Below, in pieces: positions 1-7,628 of a DNA stretch of 11,987 nucleotides. The DNA is from Echinostoma caproni (lineage: Eukaryota; Platyhelminthes; Trematoda; Plagiorchiida; Echinostomatidae), in contig UZAN01057295.1 in NCBI GenBank assembly GCA_900618425.1, positions 952 to 12,938 of the forward strand, read 5' to 3'. The position numbers were made by a program, and so were the translations under genes. Each line of letters opens with the position of its first letter. Position 1 is the stretch's first letter. The notes beneath the pieces are model-generated. The model did no database searches, was not told where the DNA came from, and saw only the letters and a program-made list of their open reading frames with translations.

Positions 1-147
1 CAAAGCCTCGTGTTGTCTCCAGTTACGAGAACACGAGCAGAGGGGCATCCTGTCACACATCCTCCGTTATCTCCGCTGAGGAACGAGAGGCCGAAATACG
101 TTCGCATTACGGAAGAAGCTAATGATCACAGAGGAATTGAGAAGTAA
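1..147 (+). CDS. Open reading frame entering from left edge, possible terminal exon
   Basis: Reading from base 1, frame 1 stays open for 48 codons and stops at TAA (145-147). The translation is hydrophilic, with a proline-rich middle (residues about 17-31, including THPPLSPL) and a charged C-terminus ending RITEEANDHRGIEK. The stretch is GC-richer than the following 800 bases. I do not recognise the protein, and there is no domain, signal peptide or membrane segment. The start lies outside the window, so it could be the last part of a host exon, a repeat-derived frame, or chance: a 48-codon open frame at this base composition is not rare. No poly(A) signal AATAAA is seen within the next few hundred bases, which weakens the terminal-exon reading. 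Confidence 0.22.
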   Translation, partial: QSLVLSPVTRTRAEGHPVTHPPLSPLRNERPKYVRITEEANDHRGIEK

Positions 148-1464
148 TATGAAAATGCCTGTCTTCAAATCCGCATGGTTCATGATCTATACAAAGCGTA
201 CTATCTCGTGTTTTCAGCCACCCACAGAAATTCCCCTCCGCCGGGGGTAGTGATGATGAAATCTTTTATGGGTCCGATAATATCGAATTTGAAGAACGGT
301 TCCATAAATTTTTATGATTCAACTCATACTTTATTCAGTCGATTCACAGGAATAACGATGTAGAAAACCAAAAACCCATCCAGCATGGACGCATTAGGCT
401 CATATTGATTTGACTCAAAAGCACAACTTGCTAATACACCGATCGTTCACTCAGGAGGGAACCTGAAAATTGACTAGGCCGCTTCTTGCCCTCAGGGAGG
501 GTTTACCAGCGAAAATACAGCTTTTTGGGTAGAAAGGAGCGCACGGGTTGCAATAGAAGCACACAACGACTGCAATTCTCAAATTCGTGTTTCATTTGGG
601 ATGCATAACAAGATTTCGCTGGATCCATATTTCTTTGATGACACTATTGGAAACTAACTTTTTACAGTTCAATCAATATTTATGATCTCTAATACAAATA
701 TGATTATTGAAACGTTTTCGTTCCTCATATGTTTCCCAAAAACTCTAACATGACGCGTCCAGTCAGACCAAAGGTAATTTGTAATGGTCTGTCAAGTTCA
801 TCTTACAATGAATGACAACAGTGATTTGTTATTTGCGAGTGGCGAATAATCCAAACCAAACCAGAAACACAGAGCAGTCAGGAGGGGGTTTGTGAATGGG
901 CATATGAGTTGTGATCATCCATTACCATTTGAGACACAGTTTCCTTCGGTGCAGATGAATCGCAGCTGAAACTTCTACTCAGCGGTGTGTTTCCGGTAGG
1001 TAGCTTTAATTCAATTCATACACCCATGGGCTCAGGGACCATGCAGCCTGAGTATTCTACCCTCAGGCGGAAGGTTCACGGTTGGAGTCCCGGAGAGAGT
1101 ATGGAGGTGATATGCACTACTGAAGAATTAAAAAAGGATGAAAGAATTGCCCAATTCTCTTTGACGATCATCACATCCATTGGACACAAAATGTATTCAC
1201 AAGTAGAGGAAGTAACGAGCTATCAGAAAAGTGAGATTCACAGCGGGAAAATTGAGCAAATCCTTGGTGTCTATGTGGTAGCGTAAGCTGTACAGAATCA
1301 TGTCTACCTTAATCAACCGGTTCGTTTTGGATAATTTACTCGCAAACAGATCAGTGAAATAACAGTTACACAAACACACAAACGTGAAATATGCCTATTA
1401 TTTTCACAATCAAAAGATGTTTTTAATTCCACTCACTGTGTGGTCAACTAATTCGCTATATTCA
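148..1464. other. Stretch with no recognisable gene
   Basis: This AT-rich stretch has frequent stops on both strands. The only frame of note runs 987-1286 on the plus strand (99 codons, from a GTG rather than an ATG); its product shows no family I recognise. A smaller frame at 175-363 looks like chance. No tandem repeat, tRNA-like fold or transposon terminus was seen. Intron or intergenic DNA is the likeliest reading. Confidence 0.5.
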
Positions 1465-1636
1465 TGATGAATTCATAACATCGAAATTTCGGATGTCCGG
1501 TAACTATGCGATTCAAGCTGTGGTACTGGAATGTGGCAACTTAGATTGTACGAATGTGAAACATGCAGTTCGCGAGAGATCATCGCTTAGAGCCCGGCCA
1601 CCGATACAACTCACTATGTGTGCATGTGTGCAAAGA
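1465..1636 (+). repeat. Dispersed repeat, copy 1
   Basis: About 170 bp aligned by eye with 2848-3048 in the same orientation, with roughly 25 differences in about 166 aligned bases (near 85% identity), mostly transitions. Similarity starts at TGATGAATTCATAACATCG and runs to the GTGTGCAAAGAA stretch. It contains the perfect 10-bp palindrome CGAAATTTCG (1482-1491). This copy is open in one plus-strand frame (from 1493), whereas copy 2 has an in-frame stop after the shared SGNYAI residues, so coding function is doubtful. The family is not identified. It sits directly upstream of a transposase remnant, and the two may or may not belong to one element. Confidence 0.75.
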
Positions 1637-1657
1637 ATGCAGCTTACAGTGCGAACG

Positions 1658-1801
1658 TTTCTTCCAAGATTACCTGATCTGTCTCCTTTGGATTCCTTTC
1701 TATGGGAATATCTAAAGCGAACTGTTTATAACGGAAAACCGAAAACGATTGAGGAGCTAAACCAGAGTGTCGTCGAGCAGTGCAAACTACTACTGCTATA
1801 A
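1658..1801 (+). pseudogene. Tc1/mariner-type transposase C-terminal remnant
   Basis: The frame that opens at 1493 carries, in its last ~47 residues, a pattern typical of the C-terminal end of the DDE/D catalytic domain of Tc1/mariner-superfamily transposases: LPRLPDLSPLDSFLWEYLK followed by RTVYNGKPKTIEELNQ. In this family the motif is usually W-P-x-R/Y-SPDL-x-P-x-D-x-FLW, and the last Asp (here in PLDSFLW) is the third metal-binding acidic residue. Cut-and-paste transposition needs the two upstream acidic residues and an N-terminal helix-turn-helix DNA-binding region; neither is present. Upstream of 1658 the frame is unrelated repeat sequence, and the frame stops at 1799-1801 before the usual C-terminal tail. 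No terminal inverted repeats were found. I read this as an inactive fragment, with fair confidence in the superfamily and none in the precise family. Confidence 0.62.
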
Positions 1802-2847
1802 TTCCATAAGGCGGTGCTGGTCGATGAAATTTGTTTGCTGAGGATTACAGATGGGTCAGTAATTTCGCATGTATAACACAAAAACCTAATCAGAAACGTG
1901 CCATCACAATTCTTTCCGACACATAGGCTAATGTATGGAGTATTCGGTAGGTATTCCTTCAGACACATCAGTTGGCCTTTGGTGGTCTTGTTATATTTTT
2001 TGATCATGGAAAGTTACCTACTACTCACAAGCGTATCTCATTAGTATCTCACAACACTACTGTTTTGAAGGTGGAAGAAAGATATCTTCGCCGTATTTCG
2101 CTATACAAGTAGCAGGATGGAAAACATATTGAACAACTTTTATGAATTAAATTTGCATTTTGTATAATATTTGTTCTCCCCGACGGAGTTCTATCTCCGA
2201 CGTACGATGCTCGTTCAACGCAAAACGGCCCATTAGGAAAATACCAAGAAGAGTTTTTCGTGGATATTGTAGTACAGGTTTACATTCTCATTATGGTTAT
2301 CCGTTTACCGAACCCACTTAGAGAAATAGTATCTGTATCCCAAACGAGTCAAGCGTTGGTCCGGTGTCACCATCGTTCGAACTTTTCCATTCCGCATTTC
2401 ACTCATGGCGCATCGCTTCACAACTGATTCTCCAAAACTTAAGTACAATCGGATTCAGAACTCCTCCTATGCTGACCCGAAAATCACACGATTGATCGGG
2501 CTCAATTATCGACCGGTCGAGTGGTTCAGCCTGGTGCTTGCCCAGCTAACCCGAGCGAGAAACCACACCTTGTCTACAGCCGTGAGTCTTTACAGACCCA
2601 TTGAACTTCGCTTGTACAACAGGCGTGCCATCACCATGCTGATGGACGGCGTGACAACAAGAGCATCACCAAAAGTACAGCTTGGTGGTCAGACAGTCCC
2701 ATGACGGGTTGTGGGGGTTCAAGTGGCGCAAATCGCGAAAAATGATCCAAATCGGCTCTCAAAGATGATCAGAGGGAATTCACTTGTTCGAGGTCACGGA
2801 TGAGGGGGCCAAGACGAGGTGAAACGATGGAGCAGTCACATTGAACT
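1802..2847. other. Stretch with no recognisable gene, between two repeat copies
   Basis: A plus-strand frame of 99 codons at 2405-2704 has no recognised domain. The same region read on the minus strand (about 2680-2800) shows a weak resemblance to the end of a non-LTR endonuclease, interrupted by a stop; see the findings. The remainder is AT-rich with many stops. The 3' continuation of the transposase is not readable after 1801. Confidence 0.45.
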
Positions 2848-3048
2848 TGATGCATTCACAACATCGAAATTTCGGGCGTCCGGTAACTATGCGATTTAAA
2901 CTGTGGTACCGGAAAGTGGTAACTCAGACTGTGCGAAAGTGAAACATGCAGCTCGCGAGAGAACATCGCTCAGGGCCTGGCCACCAATACAGCTCGCTCT
3001 GTACGCAGGTGTGTGCGTGTGTGTGTGTGTGTGTGCGCGCAAAGAAGT
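2848..3048 (+). repeat. Dispersed repeat, copy 2
   Basis: This is the same repeat as 1465-1636, in the same orientation. It starts at TGATGCATTCACAACATCG and shares the palindrome CGAAATTTCG (2865-2874). The 3' end corresponds to the short GTGTGCATGTGTG part of copy 1, which here has expanded into a GT microsatellite before the shared CAAAGAA end. Unlike copy 1 it is not followed by transposase sequence, so the repeat is a unit separable from the transposase remnant. Confidence 0.75.
3009..3040 (+). repeat. GT/CA microsatellite
   Basis: Run of GT dinucleotides with a single C interruption, ending in GCGCGC. It lies at the place where copy 1 of the dispersed repeat has only TGTGTGCATGTGTG, so it grew inside the repeat after the copies separated. 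The poly His-Thr and Cys-Val frames read across it are artefacts of the repeat. Confidence 0.9.
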
Positions 3049-4689
3049 TGTCAGTGGACGTGGAATGCAGATCAGAGTGTGAAACATATCCTGACCACAC
3101 CGAGATAGGTATAGTATTCAAGAGGTTAGACAACTTGGCAAATAGCCTATCCTGTCTGATAAGTGGAGTTAAACATCGATATCCCAATATGAAGCGAGGG
3201 TGGTTTGTTCACAACGTTAGTAGAATCGGTGGTTTAGAAATAAATACGAGCCGTTTACACCTGCAAAATAGTGAAGAAATGTATGACCGGGAGATCACTG
3301 TTGCACCGTCCTTCAATCGATCTGATTGGCCGGGTAAAAAAAATATGTTTCAAAGGTGATAAAGCAAAGGAGTTGAACAAAAGCCCCACCGATACCAACT
3401 AAAAGGTATGCACATACACCAATCTTTACAGAAACAGCATGAAAAGGATGGTCAGTAATTAGTTCGAGACAAATCATAGGAGCCGTTTTCACAAATAAAA
3501 TTTGTTTCTGGTCTCGTGGATGTGTAAGGGATATGCATGTTCAGTTAGATCAGAAAGAGGAGTTACTATTTACGGTGATTTATGTAAACTACACAATAAG
3601 CCAGATATTGGAATGTCATCACCGATTGTTCTAACAACCAAAGAAAATCTGCTTCAACTAGTTTATCGATATTTTCGGAAGTTAAGCAAATGAAATGTGA
3701 CTTATCTATTACAGGTATTGATCCAACTTGCGCAATAACCTGACTTTCGTCACATTTTTTCCCGCCAACACTTAATGTTCCTAGCCTCATTCACGGGAAT
3801 GAATACGAAGTTGCCTCATATCCGATGTACGATATCTGTACTAATATCCACTCTCCTACTTGTCGAATGCCATTGAAATGTACGATTTCTCGATAGTGAC
3901 GAAGGTTGCTGGCGTATTATTTGTAAAATAGCGAAGACTCAGCAAAAATTATTATTAGAATTTATTTATAAAATCGACTCAGGCTTGGTACAGAAGTTGT
4001 ACTTTCATCTTGCTAATGTTCTGTTTATCTTTCTTCATTTTTCTGCACTGAATACAGTCGTTTTCTCACGCAGTCCACCAAGTCGATTGCCCAACAGTAT
4101 TTTCCATTTCCCTCTAGTACATACTGCGCTCTGACCACGGACGACCACAGGCGAGGCAGCTAACACGAGAACCTTCGAAATTACATTCAAATCCCAACCA
4201 CTGGGCGGTAATTGAATGAATTCGAAAAAAATATTTTCCAAATGTGAACTGTAACTTTCGAACTATCTAAATTTTTCGGCGACACTCAAGGTCGCACAAA
4301 ATTTAAAGGACGTAGAATTTGGAGATAAAGTGCGGAATTAATACACTTCACCCACAGCCATCAATATACAAGTATTAATTGGAAACTGAAATGTATTTCC
4401 GAAATGCGAGTCATGTTGCATGAGTTTAATCAACACCCGTTTATGGGACAGTTTCTCTTGGTAGGAAAATAACATTGACATCAACTCTATCAGATATCGA
4501 TGTTGTAATTCCAACTCTGAGGATAGAAAGGGTGTATGAAGAGAAGACGGTATATGGAATGACACATACGAAGCTAGAACTGTTACATACGTATTCATCT
4601 AGAAGAAGGAAAATTAAAATTCAATTTTAACTCGCTCATCCTGATACCGCAATGCCGCAATGCGATTCAATGGTTGGCAGTAATCTGAT
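3049..4689. other. Stretch with no recognisable gene
   Basis: A plus-strand frame continues out of the repeat to 3359 (137 codons in total, the longest frame here). The part after the microsatellite (about 3048-3359) reads as plausible protein but matches no domain I know. The rest is AT-rich. Minus-strand frames at 4035-4241 and 4338-4598 look like chance. No RNA gene or transposon end is evident. A small CCGCAATG tandem duplicate occurs near 4650. Confidence 0.45.
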
Positions 4690-4933
4690 TGTAGACAACT
4701 GAAGTAGTTATGAGCCGAGATGAGATCGAAGAAGGAGGACAACAGAGCTAGGTTGCTTGATTTACACTAAGACAGATTACGCTGGATACGTGGATCAAGG
4801 AAAACATCTCATATTGGGCTAAACGCTGATTGACCTAGTCACATGAGCCGAGGCCATTCTCCGATTTGACCATTCAGTCATGCACACATGCACGACTGTG
4901 GTGGGTCAACCCTCCTAGACAAATTCAACCAAG

Positions 4934-4943
4934 CGCCTAGGCG
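4934..4943. repeat. Short palindromes in LTR-like copy A
   Basis: CGCCTAGGCG is a perfect 10-bp palindrome. It is followed 16 bases later by TTGGGT-CATT-ACCCAA (4960-4975), a 6-bp stem with a 4-base loop. Copy B does not keep either, so they are probably incidental. Confidence 0.4.
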
Positions 4944-5028
4944 TTCCAGTTTCTGGACATTGGGTCATTACCCAACAGTATCGGTCAACCAACAGCCATA
5001 CAGTTCAAACAGAAGCCGTGTGACTCAA

Positions 5029-5036
5029 AGATCAAG
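5029..5036. repeat. Target-site duplication, left copy (AGATCAAG)
   Basis: Exact match to 5530-5537, immediately outside the (AT)10 tail of the minus-strand retrotransposon. The ninth base (A) also matches but could belong to the tail. This is the signature expected of target-primed reverse transcription. Confidence 0.82.
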
Positions 5037-5056
5037 ATATATATATATATATATAT
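5037..5056. repeat. (AT)10 tail of the non-LTR insert
   Basis: Perfect AT dinucleotide run abutting the left target-site duplicate. Its place at the 3' end of the minus-strand insert identifies it as the element's tail, not an independent microsatellite, although its length may have changed since insertion. Confidence 0.8.
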
Positions 5057-5252
5057 TTACCACCGGCTTGAAAACAAGCATGGTGCCAACGCAACAACAA
5101 TGACAGTGAAGGGGATAGGTGGATTAGGATACAGAACATGGGGAAAAGTGAGTGAGACAGTTAAACATGGAAAATACAAGATAACAGAATTTTTTTGTGT
5201 GTTTCACCGTACACCTTTTGCAAATTTTTTGTTGTTTGATGTTTCGTTTTTC

Positions 5253-5528
5253 TTAATGGGCACGGGATTTCGATAGAGAGATCGTACAGCATTCGCGCCA
5301 CTGACTTCTATTCTGCGCCATATCTCTCAGCGTCTCTAACCATAGACAATCCTCATCCCTTGGGCCCCAACCTGGGAGGCGGGCTGCACCAACCGAAGCC
5401 AAAGCTGAAGCCAGCTTCTTCATGCCTCTAGCCCATGTCATGGTCTGACCGCCGCGCCGCTTCTTCCAGCCTTGCCCGGCACGTGCAAAGAGAGCACGGA
5501 AAGGTAGTCGATGGGCAGGCATGCGCAA
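5253..5528 (-). pseudogene. Reverse transcriptase C-terminus (non-LTR retrotransposon ORF remnant)
   Basis: About 91 residues, uninterrupted, ending at TAA (5253-5255). The ordered motifs are RMPAHRLPFRALFARAGQGW (residues 2-21), KKRRGGQTMTW (22-32), a spacer with ASVGAARLPGWGPRD (44-58), WLETLRDMAQNRSQWRECC (63-81) and a short variable tail. In the intact elements this segment lies after the reverse-transcriptase palm and thumb and contributes to binding the template RNA or target DNA; the catalytic YxDD motif is far upstream and absent here. There is no ATG start: the frame opens at a TTG because the copy is cut off at 5529. The intact reading frame suggests a fairly recent insertion. I am confident of the family and less so of the clade. 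Confidence 0.88.
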
Positions 5529-5529
5529 T

Positions 5530-5537
5530 AGATCAAG
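5530..5537. repeat. Target-site duplication, right copy (AGATCAAG)
   Basis: Exact match to 5029-5036 at the truncated 5' edge of the minus-strand insert. Deleting one copy plus the insert restores an uninterrupted LTR-like repeat. Confidence 0.82.
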
Positions 5538-5867
5538 AACGATGATTAGTTGATATTCCTTTACCCCATGATATTTCTATTTGATATTATTTAATCCCAT
5601 TAATTTCTTTCAACAAATGAACCGTTATTTCAGTGTCTTTTTTCCTGCGTCTCGGAGATGTACAATCACTAGAGCGATTCTGTGATTCAGTTGCCACCAC
5701 GAATCATAATGTGCAATCCGTACCTACTTCGATTATTAAAATTACCCACCCATAACACATCCACATTACACCATCATGAACCACCACTCATATCCCGAAC
5801 ACCTAAATGATCTGAGTCATCTATCGCTCACCACCTATTGATAAGGAATCATGGTCCAAACGTGACA

Positions 5868-6750
5868 AACAGATTTGCGGTCATATACATGCAAACACCG
5901 AGTCCGAGCTTCTGAGGTTCGTGTAATTTTTAGCAATTAGAGAAAACAAACCTGGATTGTGTCTGCGCAAAAAGAATGGAGTCATAATCACTGCCTTGAT
6001 AGAATTAAACTTTGTGATCAATCGGTCTCGTCTTATTCGTGTATAATTGACACACGCTTAAACGATTTGTTGATCGTCGGTTTCTATCGTCCCCTNAATA
6101 ACATAGTATTGTGTATTGGAAACTGACATCTACTTGTGAGTAGCGGGGTGGATTGATTAGTCCAGAGAACGACATCTAAACAAATATAAATCCGGGATTA
6201 CATTCTGCTCCGGTTTGATCTGACTGATACACCGGTAGCACATGATATGGGTCGAGAGTTTACGATCTCGAACGTGACAATGAATATGTATTCCAGAGAG
6301 ATGAGTCCTTGCAGTGCCGGAGCTCGAGTCTAATGCTTGTTAAAAGCGTGGATGATCGGACGAACTTAGGATTTTTCTTAAAGTCAGAGTCTGAATTGTG
6401 GTCGGTCACCATCGAGAACCCGAGTGACAGGATTGGAGAAATCATCTCAGAGATTGTATTCTATCCTTGCATTGCAGCGTGGGATAGGTGTGCACGTCCC
6501 GATCAAGGGAAATTATGTTTTGACAAAGGGTGTATTGTGCAAGTTTTATGAATTTTTGCTTCCTGATCGATCTAATTTAAATGGATTCCCTTTTGCACCT
6601 AGAAACAGCTCACAGAATGCCACTGAGGTTTTAAGCATATTTTCATTGGATTTTTTTTAAATTTTTTCTAAAATTGCCTTCTTCTTATTTCACTTATAAT
6701 TGTACAAGCAGTTTTCAGAAAACGAGAAAAAGTTAAATAACGTGCTGCCA
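5868..6750. other. Spacer between the two LTR-like copies, no recognisable gene
   Basis: About 880 bp with one ambiguous base at 6096. Overlapping plus-strand frames at 6309-6551 and 6424-6660 lack any recognised domain; I saw no gag, protease, reverse-transcriptase or integrase motif. If the flanking copies were the LTRs of one element, its interior has been almost completely lost: there is no primer-binding site after 5867, and the sequence just before 6751 is not a purine tract. Confidence 0.45.
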
Positions 6751-7099
6751 TGTGATATAAGGGAAAGTGGAAAAATGAGCGACTGGGGTAAGGTGTAATG
6801 AAGGCACGAGGACAGCGATTTTAAATTGAGTGCGAGCCGTGTGCATGCCTCACTAAGTCTTTGAGCTCATAGTTGTTATTGTAATTTCCCTGTTTTCCCG
6901 AGGGTTTGGAAGCCCCTCCACGGAGAACCTACTGTCAGGACTGTGTCCTAGCTGTGTATTGAGGGCGTCGGTGAGGGACCAGAGATTGTGCGGCCTTTTT
7001 GCATGACGCTTTGTGGTGATCCAGGCCTACATGATGACGCTTACCCTGGAGCGGCGCGTTACGGTCTCTGGACATTTGCGATCAATCAAATTTGAAAGA

Positions 7100-7107
7100 T
7101 GACGTCA
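7100..7107. promoter_or_regulatory. CRE palindrome TGACGTCA
   Basis: Perfect match to the cAMP-response element consensus (bound by CREB/ATF bZIP factors in animals), lying about 50 bp upstream of a CCAAT box in LTR-like copy B. Copy A has lost this part. A second perfect copy occurs at 11738-11745. Function is inferred from motif only. Confidence 0.3.
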
Positions 7108-7156
7108 GTGATACACGCATGACTCCTGATTACACGCCATTGATGGATCGTGCCAG

Positions 7157-7202
7157 CCAATCAGAGACAGTGCAGACAGAAGCAGTATTACAATCCGATT
7201 GG
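7157..7202. promoter_or_regulatory. Pair of CCAAT boxes in opposite orientation
   Basis: CCAAT at 7157-7161 and ATTGG at 7198-7202 flank a block shared with copy A (4989-5024, where the first reads CCAAC). The position upstream of a TATA-like stretch and AATAAA fits an LTR promoter; whether it is used is unknown. Confidence 0.3.
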
Positions 7203-7265
7203 TGGAAGCCCAGATAATCAATAATCTTCTTTTGTACATATTATTTAATCGCTTTCATTTCTTCC

Positions 7266-7271
7266 AATAAA
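7266..7271 (+). terminator. Poly(A) signal AATAAA within LTR-like copy B
   Basis: Canonical eukaryotic polyadenylation hexamer inside the best conserved block (7238-7276). In an LTR it would mark the R region. Copy A has AACAAA at the same alignment position. Confidence 0.35.
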
Positions 7272-7446
7272 CGAACTACGAGTTGCCGGTCTTGTGGCCT
7301 TTTCCTTGCGTCTCGTTCACGTAGGATATTACGATCTCGTGCCATTGCGGTTCAGGGATTCCGTAATCCAGTCCGTGATAGCTGATCCTAGATTCGCGAC
7401 CTGTGATTCCTATTGCGCGGTTCGTGTTCGGAATTTCGTACGTACG

Positions 7447-7506
7447 TACTACTACTACTATTACTACTACTACTACTTTTACTACTACTACTACTACTAC
7501 TACTAC
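7447..7506 (+). repeat. TAC/ACT trinucleotide microsatellite
   Basis: Twenty TAC-type triplets with two interruptions (TAT near 7457 and TTT near 7477), preceded by a CGTACGTAC seed. It lies inside LTR-like copy B. The poly-Tyr, poly-Leu and poly-Val frames read across it are artefacts. Copy A has a degenerate ACC/CAT-rich stretch at the equivalent place (about 5725-5800). Confidence 0.92.
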
Positions 7507-7628
7507 AATCATTTCACGCTAGTTGGAGTGCGCTGCCCGGAGTCATCTTCCTCGAGTGGATTCAGAACTGGGGTCGGTCCTGCATACTACAGGGTAATAA
7601 ACTGATGACCTTCGGCTGAAATGTGACA

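Larger units (their letters stand above)
5037..5529 (-). mobile_element. 5'-truncated non-LTR retrotransposon of trematode type
   Basis: This 493-bp insert, read on the minus strand, contains the last ~91 codons of a reverse-transcriptase ORF, about 195 bp of 3' untranslated sequence and an (AT)10 tail (5037-5056). Identical 8-bp direct repeats (AGATCAAG) flank it, and the flanks rejoin into a continuous LTR-like repeat that matches copy B, so both edges are supported independently. Truncation at the 5' end is the usual outcome of incomplete target-primed reverse transcription. The 3' tail made of a microsatellite rather than poly(A) fits RTE-like and CR1-like elements. The ORF organisation (HRLPFRALF, GWKKRRGGQ, MAQNRSQWR) looks RTE-like, but I cannot assign the clade firmly without the catalytic domain. 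It cannot move by itself. Confidence 0.85.
4690..5867 (+). mobile_element. LTR-like repeat, copy A, split by a later insertion
   Basis: Removing the insert at 5037-5529 plus one target duplicate leaves about 680 bp that aligns collinearly with 6751-7628. Shared blocks include 4941-4964 with 7056-7080, 4989-5024 with 7157-7191, 5584-5622 with 7238-7276 (33 of 39 identical), 5638-5654 with 7299-7315, 5671-5695 with 7395-7417, and 5811-5830 with 7536-7553. The proposed ends are TGT (4690) and GTGACA (5862-5867), the TG...CA form of long terminal repeats. Copy A lacks about 60 bp present in copy B around the CRE and another stretch near 7320-7390. Its AATAAA equivalent is mutated to AACAAA. The exact ends are uncertain, and no target-site duplication for this repeat was found. 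It could be a solo LTR, one LTR of a decayed element, or another repeat type. Confidence 0.6.
6751..7628 (+). mobile_element. LTR-like repeat, copy B (more complete)
   Basis: About 880 bp from TGTGATAT (6751) to TGTGACA (7622-7628), collinear with copy A. Within it, in the order of a retroelement U3-R-U5 region, are a perfect CRE (7100-7107), a CCAAT box (7157-7161), an inverted CCAAT (7198-7202), an AT-rich TATA-like stretch (about 7238-7249), AATAAA (7266-7271) and, further on, a TAC microsatellite. A purine-rich run lies at 6758-6775, just inside the left edge, so an alternative left end is TG at 6776 (TGAGCGAC), which also has an equivalent in copy A at 4711. Bases outside the two ends do not form an exact target duplication. 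LTR of a Gypsy-type element is the leading idea, not proven. Confidence 0.58.

Noticed and set aside
2896..3187. Minus-strand frames with His-Thr repeats
   Set aside because: They read through the GT/CA microsatellite and the decayed dispersed repeat.
4100..4241. Minus-strand CGCCCAGTGGT resembling a pol III A box, suggesting a tRNA or SINE
   Set aside because: No B box fits at the right distance (best candidate about 6 of 11) and no tRNA fold is possible.
4888..5103. Plus-strand frame of 71 codons
   Set aside because: It crosses the junction between LTR-like copy A and the AT tail of the inserted retrotransposon, so it cannot be an evolved gene.
7276..7619. Frames coding for poly-Tyr, poly-Leu and poly-Val
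   Set aside because: They are translations of the TAC microsatellite in three frames and have no protein character outside it.
7602..7621. CTGATGA ... GAAA spacing resembling a hammerhead ribozyme core near the end of LTR-like copy B
   Set aside because: The nine bases between the two core parts cannot form a proper helix II (the closing position would be C opposite U), no stem I or III partner is seen in the flanks, and copy A does not keep the motif.
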